A stretch of DNA of 64,000 bases from Chloroflexota bacterium (GTDB lineage: Bacteria; Chloroflexota; Anaerolineae; UBA4142). The DNA lies in NCBI GenBank assembly GCA_023381515.1, contig JAMCQI010000081.1, forward strand, positions 107,020-171,019, read 5' to 3'. The notes beneath the pieces were generated by a model. The model was given only the letters and a program-made list of their open reading frames with translations. It did not search any database and was not told the DNA's origin. Shown here in pieces: positions 42,339-51,134 of this stretch (position 1 is the stretch's first letter; every line of letters begins with the position of its first letter). Position numbers and translations under genes: made by a program.

Positions 42339-42923
42339 TTATTGGATCGGCTGATAATCGAGAAACAAGACACCCGTCGGCATGGCTTGAGATTTGACGA
42401 ACCGTAGGTTCAGGCGCTTGCCGGCGGGAAACAATCTCTTGCCGCTGCCCAGGACGAGCGGATAGACATGCAAAAGGTATTCATCGACGAGGTTGTTCTC
42501 GGCCAACGTATGAACCAACACACTGCTGCCGTCTACGAGGATATTCTTACCCGGTTGTTCTTTCAGCCTGCGCACTTGTTCGACCACATTGCTGCTGATG
42601 AGTGTTGAATTTCGCCATCCGGCCGCTGACTTGAGCGTCGTGGAGACGACGACCTTACGGATGCCATTCATCATGTCGCCAAATGGATCACCTGCGGCCA
42701 TGGGCTCGAACGCCTGACCGTGAATTTGCCACGTCTTGCTTCCCAGTAACAGCGTGTCGGCTTGTGTCATGGCCTGAGAAAAGTGTGCCCCAATGTCTTC
42801 ATGCCAATACGGCTGCGTCCAGCCGCCATGCACAAAGCCACCGTCGGTATCTTCATCGGCACGACCGGGTGCCTGGATCACGCCGTCCAGCGTCATGAAC
42901 TCATGAACGATGATCTTCCTCAT
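42339..42923 (-). CDS. RibD-C/DHFR-like reductase
   Basis: 194 residues. MRKIIVHEFMTLDGVIQAPG, TLLLGSKTWQIHGQAFEP, RKVVVSTTLKSAAGWRNSTL and HVYPLVLGSGKRLFPAGKRL are intact family blocks. AAGGAGGAG precedes the ATG. Its C-terminus resembles the fragment at 47039-47218, and its STTL...W.NST block resembles the fragment at 43442-43543. Confidence 0.9.
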   Translation of the reverse strand: MRKIIVHEFMTLDGVIQAPGRADEDTDGGFVHGGWTQPYWHEDIGAHFSQAMTQADTLLLGSKTWQIHGQAFEPMAAGDPFGDMMNGIRKVVVSTTLKSAAGWRNSTLISSNVVEQVRRLKEQPGKNILVDGSSVLVHTLAENNLVDEYLLHVYPLVLGSGKRLFPAGKRLNLRFVKSQAMPTGVLFLDYQPIQ

Positions 42924-43035
42924 GGCTCCTCCTTATGGATCATGGACGAAACTGAAACTCCGCCAGTCACCTGGCCATGGCCATGCCCGGCGCCTGGTCC
43001 GTCCCCTTGTTTCGGTTGTGAATCGCTTCTGTAGC

Positions 43036-43431
43036 TCAGGCTGCCTGCCTCTTCTTCCCTTTGGCCTTGGCTCTGGCTCGATTTTCCTTTGCCCTGAACT
43101 TGACGATCTTGGTGATCAGCGGGTAGGGAATGGGTTGGTCTAGCGGAAACTGCACCGAACCCGTTCCCTGCTCATAAGCCGATAGGTCCTTCTCGAACTC
43201 CTCAACTCCGGTCGGCGCTGGGTAAAAGCCGATATGCTTTTGGAAAGCCGCGAAAAACACCAGGTTACCGTTTAGCGTAAAGGTCGGCATTCCATACTTG
43301 ATGGTCTCTTCCGCGTCCGGCACCGCTTTTCGGATGGTCCGCCTGATCTTTTCCAGAATCTCTTGGACCGCAAGCGGATAGCGTGCGATATATTCATCTA
43401 TCGTCTTGGGGGCCGTTCGCTCAGTTCCCAT
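43036..43431 (-). CDS. DUF1801 protein (YdhG-like, iron-chaperone type)
   Basis: 131 residues. TIDEYIARYPLAVQEILEKI, AEETIKYGMPTFTLNGNLVF and HIGFYPAPTGVEEFEKDLSA are the standard YdhG/DUF1801 blocks, ending in a Lys/Arg-rich tail. Relatives have been described as frataxin-like iron chaperones in Bacillus. It is a third DUF1801 member in the region. Confidence 0.88.
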   Translation of the reverse strand: MGTERTAPKTIDEYIARYPLAVQEILEKIRRTIRKAVPDAEETIKYGMPTFTLNGNLVFFAAFQKHIGFYPAPTGVEEFEKDLSAYEQGTGSVQFPLDQPIPYPLITKIVKFRAKENRARAKAKGKKRQAA

Positions 43432-43441
43432 ATCGCTCCAT

Positions 43442-43543
43442 TCATGGTTTCTTGTGGCAGGCGACGCTCGTCGAGTTGTTCCACTTGGCTTTATTCAGCG
43501 TGGTCGAGACGACATACTTTTCCCCCGCGGGCCCGCGCTTAGT
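43442..43543 (-). pseudogene. Internal fragment of a RibD-C/DHFR-like gene
   Basis: An open stretch of 33 codons between two stops on the minus strand reads EKYVVSTTLNKAKWNNSTSV. This is the central K-[YV]-V-[VF]-S-T-T-L-x3-x-W-x-N-S-T block of the neighbouring reductases. Nothing recognisable remains on either side. It lies in the 143-bp gap between the DUF1801 gene and the ABC permease. Confidence 0.65.
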
Positions 43544-43574
43544 TCAGCATGTGCTCGCCATGTCGTTGGATTCT

Positions 43575-44408
43575 TTAGCGATTTCGCTCGCTCCGCACAA
43601 AGAGAAACGTTCCAATGGCCATAAAGACGACGAACGTCACGGTGATGACCGCCAGATTCACCAGCGGTGAGGTGAGCACGATCAAATTGTAGGCCGGCTG
43701 TCCCCAGTAAAACAATCCACGTGTGAAATCGACCGCGTAGCGCATCGGCGACAGGAGCGAGAGGATTTCCAAATAGGGAGGCAGCACCTTGATCGGCGCG
43801 AAAATCCCTGCCGTGAAATACTGCGGCAGCAGGAGAAAGGGAAAGATTTGATCCGCTGCCCGCCGGCTCGTGACCGTCGCCAGCAAGATCACGCCGAAGG
43901 CGCCCCCGTACAAGGCGGTGATGAACCCGGCCACGACCAGGCCACCCACCTGAGCCCAACTCAAGGGGACGCCGATCACCAGGGCAAAGAGAAGAATGGC
44001 CACGCCCTGCGGAAGGGCGACCAACGTCTCGCCGAGAATCTTGCCAAAGATGATCGAATAGCGCGAAATGGGAGAGACGAAAATCTCCTGGCTGAAATCA
44101 TTCTCGCGGTCGTCCATGAGCGAGATGATGCCGGTGGTCGTCGACTGGTACACCGTTTGGGCGAGCACGCCCGTGAAGGTAAAGACGAGGATGTTATACC
44201 CGGCCGCGGCGCCGATATTCGCCTGCAGACTGCCGCCCAGGATGCCGATAAAGATCAACGGAAAGACGAACGTCGAAACGATCCGCGCCGGATCGCGCAA
44301 CAGTTTCAAGAAATCGCGGAAGGCGATGGCGCCGATGGCATTCGCTTCCCGCCAACTGGCACTCCGCACGGGCGGCCTATGAACCTGCTCTCTCACGTAA
44401 GTAGCCAT
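43575..44408 (-). CDS. ABC-2 type exporter permease (DrrB-like)
   Basis: 277 residues with six hydrophobic segments. It contains FRDFLKLLRDPARIVSTFVF, DDRENDFSQEIFVSPISRYS (the ABC-2 coupling segment), and LSPMRYAVDFTRGLFYWG near the C-terminus. It forms an exporter with the ATPase encoded 1 bp upstream. Drug or lipid export is typical of this pair, but the substrate is not visible from sequence. Confidence 0.92.
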   Translation of the reverse strand: MATYVREQVHRPPVRSASWREANAIGAIAFRDFLKLLRDPARIVSTFVFPLIFIGILGGSLQANIGAAAGYNILVFTFTGVLAQTVYQSTTTGIISLMDDRENDFSQEIFVSPISRYSIIFGKILGETLVALPQGVAILLFALVIGVPLSWAQVGGLVVAGFITALYGGAFGVILLATVTSRRAADQIFPFLLLPQYFTAGIFAPIKVLPPYLEILSLLSPMRYAVDFTRGLFYWGQPAYNLIVLTSPLVNLAVITVTFVVFMAIGTFLFVRSERNR

Positions 44409-44409
44409 T

Positions 44410-45342
44410 TCATTCCCGTTCTAGAATCGCGAGATACGCATCTTCGATCGTCGGCGCATGGATCTGCACGACGGTCAAAGGGGTGTCAATTGCCTTGAGC
44501 AATTGATGCGCACTCGTGCCATTGAGGTGGATTTTGAACAGCGGCGTCTCGGCGAACTCGATGTTCCGCCGGCCTAACTCGGCCCGCAGCGCGGGGCGGT
44601 CCGCCGCATCGATCAACAGGTAATTCTCGACGAGGCGTTCTTTCACTTGCACGGGCGTGCCATTCGCCACCACCTTGCCCTGGCGGAGAATGCAAATGCG
44701 GTCTGCCTGTTCGGCCTCTTCGAGATAGTGCGTCGTGAGGAAAATCGTCGTCTGGTTTTCCACGCGCACCTTGGCCAAATACTCCCACAGACTGCGGCGG
44801 CTCGCCGGGTCGAGTCCGCTGGTCGGCTCGTCGAGAAAGAGCACCCGGGGGCGATGGATGAGCGACCGGATGATTTCGAGTTTGCGCTTCATTCCACCCG
44901 AAAAAGTCTTGATTGGCTTGAAGATGTCTTGTTCGATTCCCAGCACCGCCGACAACTCGTGGATCTGGGCTTGATAGGCGCGCGGCATGAGCGCGAACGT
45001 CGGGGCAAAAGAGTACAGCCCGTAGAGGATCGCATGAAAGCGGACGTTCTCTTCGGCCGTCAGGTTGAGGTCGAGGCTGGGGTTTTGGAAAATGATGCCG
45101 ACCGCCTGGCGCACGGCGCTGGCGTCGCGTGCCACGTCATACCCGGCGATCAGCACGCGGCCCGCGGTCGGGGCGAGCGTGGTGGTGAGGATCGAGATGG
45201 TGGTTGTCTTGCCGGCGCCGTTGGGGCCGAGCAGGACAAAGAATTCGCCCGGCGCGACGTCGAACGAAATATCGTCGACCGCGTTCACCTGAGCGCGCTT
45301 GTAGCGTTTCACTAGATGTTCGACTTGAATCATTGGTTGCAT
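44410..45342 (-). CDS. ABC transporter ATPase (DrrA-like)
   Basis: 310 residues. Walker A is GPNGAGKTTTISIL, the signature FSGGMKRKLEIIRSLI, and Walker B VLFLDEPTSGLDPASR; the H-loop is FLTTHYLEEAEQ. The C-terminal 80 residues are the extra domain of the daunorubicin-resistance (DrrA) subfamily. An ATG at 45333 is an alternative start. It is transcribed with the permease. Confidence 0.94.
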   Translation of the reverse strand: MQPMIQVEHLVKRYKRAQVNAVDDISFDVAPGEFFVLLGPNGAGKTTTISILTTTLAPTAGRVLIAGYDVARDASAVRQAVGIIFQNPSLDLNLTAEENVRFHAILYGLYSFAPTFALMPRAYQAQIHELSAVLGIEQDIFKPIKTFSGGMKRKLEIIRSLIHRPRVLFLDEPTSGLDPASRRSLWEYLAKVRVENQTTIFLTTHYLEEAEQADRICILRQGKVVANGTPVQVKERLVENYLLIDAADRPALRAELGRRNIEFAETPLFKIHLNGTSAHQLLKAIDTPLTVVQIHAPTIEDAYLAILERE

Positions 45343-45385
45343 TGTCTTTCAATACTCTGCCGGCTCTATCAATCGGCGGTTCCAT

Positions 45386-45934
45386 TCAGACAGCGCATCG
45401 AAATTTCGCCGCCAGTTTGTTGACCGTGTTCGCCCCGCGGATCGTGAACGGTTGGTCGAGCGTCCTCCCCAGCGGCACCGTGCGAAAGTCGTACCCGCCC
45501 GGCTTGCGGCGACGCAGCCAATAGATCTCGCGCCCTTGCACGTGGAACTCGTCGCTGTCCGTCCTCAGCCCCTCCACTGTTCGGCTCGATTCGGCGTCGA
45601 GCGGCCGGGCGAGGAAGACGATGTTCATTTGAGCGGCACCCCCAGTTTTGGGCAGTTGAAAGGGCTCGTACCGAGCGATCTCCGCGACCTCGGCGTCGGT
45701 TCGAATAAAGGTGCCAACCGCAAAGCCCACTAGGTCGCGCAGCGCGCTCTCAAGCCTTTTTTCGAGCGCCCGGGGGTTCTTCGCGGTCGTCTCGAACACG
45801 ACATTGCCACTGGCGCCAAATGTCTCGACCCGTGCCAGACCGAGGGCCTCGAACGATTGCCGCAAGACCTCCATCTTGATCGTGCGACCGCTGCCGACGT
45901 TGATGGCGCGCAGAAAAGCAACATAGCGTGGCAT
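45386..45934 (-). CDS. DUF1697 protein
   Basis: 182 residues. RYVAFLRAINVGSGRTIKME, VETFGASGNVVFETTAK and MNIVFLARPLDAESSRTVEG match the DUF1697 family, alpha/beta proteins of unknown function. It is full length, with 17 bp to the methyltransferase gene upstream. Confidence 0.9.
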   Translation of the reverse strand: MPRYVAFLRAINVGSGRTIKMEVLRQSFEALGLARVETFGASGNVVFETTAKNPRALEKRLESALRDLVGFAVGTFIRTDAEVAEIARYEPFQLPKTGGAAQMNIVFLARPLDAESSRTVEGLRTDSDEFHVQGREIYWLRRRKPGGYDFRTVPLGRTLDQPFTIRGANTVNKLAAKFRCAV

Positions 45935-45951
45935 CCTATGAATCTAGCCTC

Positions 45952-46590
45952 TTACCGCGCATATACCATGATCTGCCAAAGGAACGTCTTGCGATGGTAG
46001 CGACGTTCCAGTCCCTTGGCGCGAATCTCGGCCTCGATTTCTTTGGTTGGGTGCACAAAGGCGCGGAAGGGATTGTGCGAAAGCCTCAAGGCCAAGTTGA
46101 TCAACCGGCTCCCCGCTTTGATCCACCAGGTGTCACGCGGGAAGACGATGCCGTAGAGCTTGGCGGCGTGGGCTGCGGACAGGCCGACGAGCGCTCGCAC
46201 ATCCGGGTAGCAGCAAATGACCCTGTCCAGCGTGACCACGTCAACCGGCGGCAGTTGTGGCGCGAGGTCCACCCAGTCGCCATGATAGTAGGTGATGCGC
46301 CCCGCGTGTCCTTGCCGCTCGGCCTCCTGTCGCTCCGCTTGGAGATAAGCCGAGGACGCCTCTACGGAGATGGCTTCGCTGGCGCCGGCCTTGAGCAATT
46401 CGTGCTGGACGGCTCCCACCCCTCCGCCGATGTCAAGCAGCCTCTGATCCTTGATTCCCTCGGTTTCGAGCGCCTCGACGAGCAGACGGGTGGTTCGGCT
46501 TGGGCCGTGAGCTCGATAGTCGCGCAGGTCGTGTTCGGCCAGGGCTTGACCGAAGATCTGTTCAGCGCCACAGCAGTGCGGACAGTACAT
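45952..46590 (-). CDS. Class I SAM-dependent methyltransferase
   Basis: 212 residues. Motif I is RLLDIGGGVGAVQHELLKAG; VDVVTLDRVICCYPD is motif IV. The N-terminus MYCPHCCGAEQIFG has two Cys pairs that could bind metal. The substrate is unknown. Confidence 0.88.
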   Translation of the reverse strand: MYCPHCCGAEQIFGQALAEHDLRDYRAHGPSRTTRLLVEALETEGIKDQRLLDIGGGVGAVQHELLKAGASEAISVEASSAYLQAERQEAERQGHAGRITYYHGDWVDLAPQLPPVDVVTLDRVICCYPDVRALVGLSAAHAAKLYGIVFPRDTWWIKAGSRLINLALRLSHNPFRAFVHPTKEIEAEIRAKGLERRYHRKTFLWQIMVYAR

Positions 46591-46606
46591 GACTTGCTCC
46601 TCGAAG

Positions 46607-47014
46607 CTATCCTGCTTTCGATCCGATGTATTTCAGGCCGAAGAACTCGGGGATGAAAGCGATGAGCGTAATGGGCAAGAAAATGAAGGCCCAAAATGGG
46701 TTCCAGTGGATCGGGACCCGACCGAACGTGATGCCTAGCGCCAAGAGTCCCAGGAGTGGGTAAGCGATACCCAGCACCATGCAGTGGAATCTCCCACATC
46801 GCAAGGCATTGAGCGCACAGGAAGCGCCCAGCCAAAAGATGCTGCCGCTCCAAAGTAGCCCCGATGCGGCGAGTGGCCACCCGGGTATCTGCTGAGCGAG
46901 CGTACCAATAACAATCAGTAGGAGGGGCGGCCCCCACAAGCGCAAGAACGATCTGGGGTCTCGTCCCAAATCCAGTTGTTCGCACGTGCTGACCGTGCGA
47001 TTCTTCTGATACAT
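46607..47014 (-). CDS. Small membrane protein of unknown function
   Basis: 135 residues with four hydrophobic segments (LLLIVIGTLAQQIPGWPLAA, GIAYPLLGLLALGITFG, AFIFLPITLIAFIPEFFGL among them). The middle has Cys residues (ASCALNALRCGRFHCMVLG) that resemble a small cytosolic or membrane thiol cluster. It lies 16 bp before the methyltransferase gene and may be co-transcribed. Confidence 0.6.
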   Translation of the reverse strand: MYQKNRTVSTCEQLDLGRDPRSFLRLWGPPLLLIVIGTLAQQIPGWPLAASGLLWSGSIFWLGASCALNALRCGRFHCMVLGIAYPLLGLLALGITFGRVPIHWNPFWAFIFLPITLIAFIPEFFGLKYIGSKAG

Positions 47015-47038
47015 GATATATCCTCACAGGGATGGGCG

Positions 47039-47218
47039 TCACACAGAGCGACGCGCTCCAGCCGTCGGCCGGACCCGCTCGTAGGTCGCGATCACGACTC
47101 CTTTGCTGGTCGTCTTGGCATCGGCGAGCCGGAACGCGGCCAATGTACCACCGTCCTTGAAAAGGCGTTTGCCCGTCCCCAAAACGAGCGGAGCGATTTG
47201 GAGCACGTATTTGATGTT
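47039..47218 (-). pseudogene. 3' fragment of a RibD-C/DHFR-like gene
   Basis: The last 59 codons encode YVLQIAPLVLGTGKRLFKDG and SKGVVIATYERV, the C-terminal strands of this reductase family. The frame is open further upstream, but there it overlaps the DinB-like gene out of frame. The fragment begins 5 bp after that gene's stop codon, so it was cut at or fused to this point. Confidence 0.75.
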
Positions 47219-47223
47219 CCTTC

Positions 47224-47739
47224 CTATCCGCTCTTTGCCCGGCCGACCCAGTCGTCCCAGCCGGGTGGGAGGTTGTGCGTCTGGCCGAGCATCAGGTTCA
47301 GCTGCGCGCCATGTTCCTGGACATGCCGCATGGTGTATAACAAGAGCTCCAGGAAACTCATCCCATCGCCCGACCACCAAGGGAACCGGCACGGTTGACG
47401 CGCCTTCTCGTCGGTGAGTGCTTGAATCGTCTTGCGACATTTGTTCCGCCCGTATTCAAGGTAGTCCTGCAGCTCATCCTTAGTATACTGCCTTTCAGGA
47501 AGCAATCCCGCTGGGTCGATCTCGCTCAGGGTAAAAGGGGCCGGCGGAGCGAACCCTTCGGCGCGCCCGGAAAGGTACAGGTCCAGCCAGAAGAGCGCGT
47601 GATAAGCGACATACCAGAACTGGAGGTGTTGCGAGCGATCGCCCCACAGCTCGTCGGGACAGGCCTGTATCGCGTTTTCGAGCATGTCGATCGCCGCTCC
47701 AAACTGCGACCAGAGAACGGTTTTCCAGAACGGGTCCAT
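47224..47739 (-). CDS. DinB-like four-helix protein
   Basis: 171 residues from the ATG at 47739 with AAAGGAGGC before it; an earlier ATG overlaps the previous stop. HLQFWYVAYHALFWLDLYLS and LLLYTMRHVQEHGAQLNLML carry the spaced His residues of the DinB metal site. A thiol-transfer or detoxifying role is known for some relatives. It is coupled to the SRPBCC gene upstream. Confidence 0.82.
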   Translation of the reverse strand: MDPFWKTVLWSQFGAAIDMLENAIQACPDELWGDRSQHLQFWYVAYHALFWLDLYLSGRAEGFAPPAPFTLSEIDPAGLLPERQYTKDELQDYLEYGRNKCRKTIQALTDEKARQPCRFPWWSGDGMSFLELLLYTMRHVQEHGAQLNLMLGQTHNLPPGWDDWVGRAKSG

Positions 47740-47756
47740 GTCAGCGCTGCCTCCTT

Positions 47757-48200
47757 TCATGTACGACGTATCTCCCCTTCCACAAACTTTTTCAAGGCCG
47801 CGAGCATCCCCTCCCAGTTCTTTTCGGAATGCGCCCGCTCTTCTTCGCTCGCATTATGGTCCTGAGCCAGCACGACCTTCGTTTGATTTCCCTCGGGCGA
47901 TAACTCGACAATCACCGTGTGGCAGTTTTCGGGTTGATCCGGCATTCCCGAAAGCGGGCTGAAATGACTGTACTGAAGGGTACGTTCCGGTTGGAACTGG
48001 AGAATCACCCCCTTGTCTTCATACGACTTGCCCTGCCACTCGCCCTTCCAGATGATCGGGCTCCCGACCTTCCAGTTCGAAACCACCTGGGTGCCGAACA
48101 TATACTGCCGGATGGCGTCAGGGTCCACGAGCGCCTTCCAGACCAGATCTACAGGCGCATTGATAACGATGGATGATCTGGCAATCAGATCTTTGTCCAT
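47757..48200 (-). CDS. SRPBCC/AHSA1-type ligand-binding protein
   Basis: 147 residues. SSIVINAPVDLVWKALVDPD and KVGSPIIWKGEWQGKSYEDK, then HTVIVELSPEGNQTKVVLAQ, are the AHSA1 (START-like) blocks. It overlaps the end of the upstream AlkZ-like gene by 16 bp. It probably binds a hydrophobic small molecule or helps a partner protein. Confidence 0.9.
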   Translation of the reverse strand: MDKDLIARSSIVINAPVDLVWKALVDPDAIRQYMFGTQVVSNWKVGSPIIWKGEWQGKSYEDKGVILQFQPERTLQYSHFSPLSGMPDQPENCHTVIVELSPEGNQTKVVLAQDHNASEEERAHSEKNWEGMLAALKKFVEGEIRRT

Positions 48201-49309
48201 ACCAAACTCCTCTCTCCGTTTTCTCTTTCCATCTCGACCAAGACCGACGGCAGTTCAAGAAACTCGCCGTACCGCTGCGCGGCCAACTCGATGGCTCGGC
48301 TTTCCGTATCCTCCCATTGAGCGAATGGATGAGCCTCCACGGTAACGGAATCTTTGCCGAGTGTGCGCTTCCAGGTCCCGGCGATCTGACCGTGGACGAC
48401 GATCGTGTGTTGGAAAAGCGGACTGCTGCGCGCGTCCAGTTGGTCGGCACGGGACGAGTCAAAGATGGCGCTCCGGTCCGTATAGCCGACGACATATTCG
48501 TCCAGGTTCGGCAACAAGTAGACGCTCTGAAGAGGGTCCCTGGCAGACTGCGTGCTCGCGGCGAACCAGTAGGTCTTGCCCTCAATCGTATCCTTCGCGA
48601 GGTCGCGCCCAACTAGTTCGATTCCTCTTCGGACATCGGCCCGGCTCAGTCCTGACCACCACATGAAATCTTGTTCGGTCGCGGGTTCTCGGCTCGTGAA
48701 ATAGCGGCGGGCGAGTTCTGCAAGAGCCTCTTCGTGCTCCAGAGGTTTACTCGCGGGCACGCGCTCCTCGAACAAGGCATATGTGAATTGTTTTCCGCGC
48801 CGCGCGCCGCTGCAAATGACGCCGTCCAACTCGGCGTGCATGATGAGATAGTTCAAGCGCAGACCGCTCGCGTCAATGCCCGCGCGCTGCAGCGCAGAGG
48901 CCAGTTCGTCACGGGTGAGCTGCTTTCCGTCTCGCAAGGCCCGGGCTAGTGCGGCGTTACTTTTCAGGAAGGTGGCGGGGTCGAGTTCCAGTGTGCGATA
49001 AGGGTAGGCGTTAGCGGCATGAACGCGCGGCGCTGTCAACGCCAGCAGCCAGCGAATGTCCTCCGGCGAGACAAAATGCCAGGTCGGGCGCATCACGTGT
49101 GTGCGCAGGAGGGTGCCGTCGGCCAGCGCCTGATCAAGGCCAGAGTCCGTGAGACCGTGCGCGCGCAGGCCCACGGCCCATTTGGCGGCGGCATAATCCT
49201 GCGCTTGTACTGCGCCCAGCCATTTGACCACTTGCTCCGGCCGGGTGAATGCCGTCTTGCTGATCCTTTGATTGCCTAGTCTCCGCCGGGCAATGGACAA
49301 GGGTGTCAT
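48185..49309 (-). CDS. Winged-helix DNA glycosylase AlkZ-like protein
   Basis: 374 residues. WLGAVQAQDYAAAKWAVGLR has the Q-x-Q motif of the AlkZ/YcaQ (HTH_42) family, which unhooks interstrand DNA crosslinks and alkylated bases. LRTHVMRPTWHFVSPEDIRW and VYLLPNLDEYVVGYTDRSAI are further family blocks. The length is normal. It is coupled downstream to SRPBCC and DinB genes, giving a small set that would fit a response to electrophiles or alkylation (inference). Confidence 0.85.
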   Translation of the reverse strand: MTPLSIARRRLGNQRISKTAFTRPEQVVKWLGAVQAQDYAAAKWAVGLRAHGLTDSGLDQALADGTLLRTHVMRPTWHFVSPEDIRWLLALTAPRVHAANAYPYRTLELDPATFLKSNAALARALRDGKQLTRDELASALQRAGIDASGLRLNYLIMHAELDGVICSGARRGKQFTYALFEERVPASKPLEHEEALAELARRYFTSREPATEQDFMWWSGLSRADVRRGIELVGRDLAKDTIEGKTYWFAASTQSARDPLQSVYLLPNLDEYVVGYTDRSAIFDSSRADQLDARSSPLFQHTIVVHGQIAGTWKRTLGKDSVTVEAHPFAQWEDTESRAIELAAQRYGEFLELPSVLVEMERENGERSLVWTKI

Positions 49310-49320
49310 TCTGTCTCACC

Positions 49321-50967
49321 TTACTCTGCTAGAGTCCCCTGCCATTCCGCCTGGGCGTTCTCTGCTCCCGGCGGAATGCGGAGCGAGCTCAAGGCGCCGA
49401 ACACGACAAAGATCCCGGCCGCGACCGCCGCCGCGCGCGTGCCCGCCGTGATCGAATCGTCCACAATCTGTTGCACCGCACGGCCGACGGGCGAATTAGC
49501 CGCGCCTGGCGCCGCGCCTTGCGGCGCATCCCCCGACAGCCCATTGTCCAGCAGCTGCGCGATGGCTGGCTTGGCCGTTGGCGGAACGATCACATTTGCG
49601 CTCAGCTCGGCTTGGCCGACCGTTGCGATCTGCGCGGCGAGGATCGCGCCGAGAATTGCTACGCCGATGGCCGAACCGACCTGGCGGACCGTGTTGTTCG
49701 CACCGGACCCTGCGCCCGCTTGTTTGCGCGGGATGTCGCTGAGCGTGATGTTGGTCAACTGTGCGGTCGCCAGGCCGGTGCCGATCCCGTAGAGCACCAG
49801 CATCGGAGTCATCGTGATAAAGGGCATATCGGGCGCCAGAATGCGGCTGAGCCAAAAGAGCGACGCCGCTTCGCACACCATGCCCCCGGTGACGACCCAC
49901 TTGGCGCCGAAACGCGCGGCGAGCATTCCAGCCATCGGCGCGAAGACAAACATCGAAAGGGCGAACGGGAGCAAGACCAGGCTGGCGTCAAACGCGCTCA
50001 GACCGCGTGCGACCTGGAGATAGACCGGCATCACAAAGAGCACGCCGAACTCGCCCAGGGAAACGATGAGCGCGGTGAGCAAACCGTAGCGAAAACCCCG
50101 AAACCGGAGCAGACTAAAAGCGAACAGCGGTTCGCCGCCCTGCTCTTCGAGCCGCCGTTCGTAAACCACGAACGCTCCCAGAAAAGTCAGGCCGAGCAAG
50201 AACGCCACGGGCGTGACGGACAGGCCGGTCAGAGGCCAGACCCAACTCCCCAGTTGGAAGGTGCTCCGCGGCGCCCACCAGCCATAGGTCTGCCCTTCGA
50301 TGAGCGGAAAGACGATAGCCGCAAAACCGACGGCCGCCAATGCCATGCCCACGAGATCGATCCGGTGCGAGTGTTCAACATCTCTCGATTCCTCGACCGC
50401 TAGGAGAGCGCCGGCAATAGCGACGACGCAGATTGGTAGGTTGATCAGGAACGCCCAACGCCATGACGTGTACGTCGTAAAGTAACCGCCCAGGAGCGGT
50501 CCCAGCGCTCCCGCCACACCCGCCGTCGAGCCCCACAGGCCAAAGGCCACCCCGCGCATGTTTCCCGAAAACGTCGAGGACAAGAGCGACAATGTCGCGG
50601 GCGAAACCATGGCGGCGCCCATGCCCTGGATCACGCGGCCGACGATGACGACGCCGAGGCTCGGGGCCAGGCCGACCATGAGCGAACCGGCGCCGAAGGT
50701 GACCAGCCCCGCGATGAACATCCGGCGCCGTCCGAATTGATCGCCCAGCTTACCCCAGGCGATGATGAAAGCGGCAAAGACCAGGGCATAAAGGTCGATG
50801 ACCCATTCGACTTGATTGAGCTCTACGTTGAATTCGGCGCGCATTGCCGGGATCGTTACATTCACCACCGTCACATCGACGACGGCAATGAGCACGGCGA
50901 GACACAATACGAAGAGAGTGAGCCACTGCTTACGGCTCACCGATTCACTTGGCCGAGTTTTCCTCAC
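49321..50967 (-). CDS. MFS drug exporter (DHA2, EmrB/QacA type)
   Basis: 548 residues from a GTG at 50967 with GAGGAA upstream; the open frame before it is unlikely to be used. It has 14 predicted helices. It contains VDVTVVNVTIPAMRAEFNV (motif D1 of helix 1), GKLGDQFGRRRMFIAGLVTF (motif A) and RVIQGMGAAMVSPATLSLLS. It is probably a proton-driven multidrug exporter. Confidence 0.92.
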   Translation of the reverse strand: MRKTRPSESVSRKQWLTLFVLCLAVLIAVVDVTVVNVTIPAMRAEFNVELNQVEWVIDLYALVFAAFIIAWGKLGDQFGRRRMFIAGLVTFGAGSLMVGLAPSLGVVIVGRVIQGMGAAMVSPATLSLLSSTFSGNMRGVAFGLWGSTAGVAGALGPLLGGYFTTYTSWRWAFLINLPICVVAIAGALLAVEESRDVEHSHRIDLVGMALAAVGFAAIVFPLIEGQTYGWWAPRSTFQLGSWVWPLTGLSVTPVAFLLGLTFLGAFVVYERRLEEQGGEPLFAFSLLRFRGFRYGLLTALIVSLGEFGVLFVMPVYLQVARGLSAFDASLVLLPFALSMFVFAPMAGMLAARFGAKWVVTGGMVCEAASLFWLSRILAPDMPFITMTPMLVLYGIGTGLATAQLTNITLSDIPRKQAGAGSGANNTVRQVGSAIGVAILGAILAAQIATVGQAELSANVIVPPTAKPAIAQLLDNGLSGDAPQGAAPGAANSPVGRAVQQIVDDSITAGTRAAAVAAGIFVVFGALSSLRIPPGAENAQAEWQGTLAE

Positions 50968-51010
50968 GATTGCTTTTCCTCTGCAACTACCTTTCCATTG
51001 TCGAGAACAA

Positions 51011-51053
51011 AAAGATGGCCCGCCGCTGCGCGGTCTTGTCCACAGCGGCGGGC
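51011..51053 (-). terminator. Intrinsic terminator of the VOC gene
   Basis: 11-bp perfect stem GCCCGCCGCTG/CAGCGGCGGGC (51043-51053 with 51018-51028) with a 14-base loop, followed on the minus strand by CATCTTTTT. It lies about 80 bp after the VOC stop codon. Confidence 0.75.
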
Positions 51054-51134
51054 ACAACTAGCGCCAGTTTAGCATCAATGGTGGTAGCAGGTCAATCCCC
51101 ATGCAGCATGAAGTGATATCATGATCCAGCTCTT

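Noticed and set aside
47219..47440. N-terminal part of the 133-codon ORF ending at 47039
   Set aside because: This part is simply the out-of-frame reading of the DinB-like gene; only the last 59 codons show family similarity.
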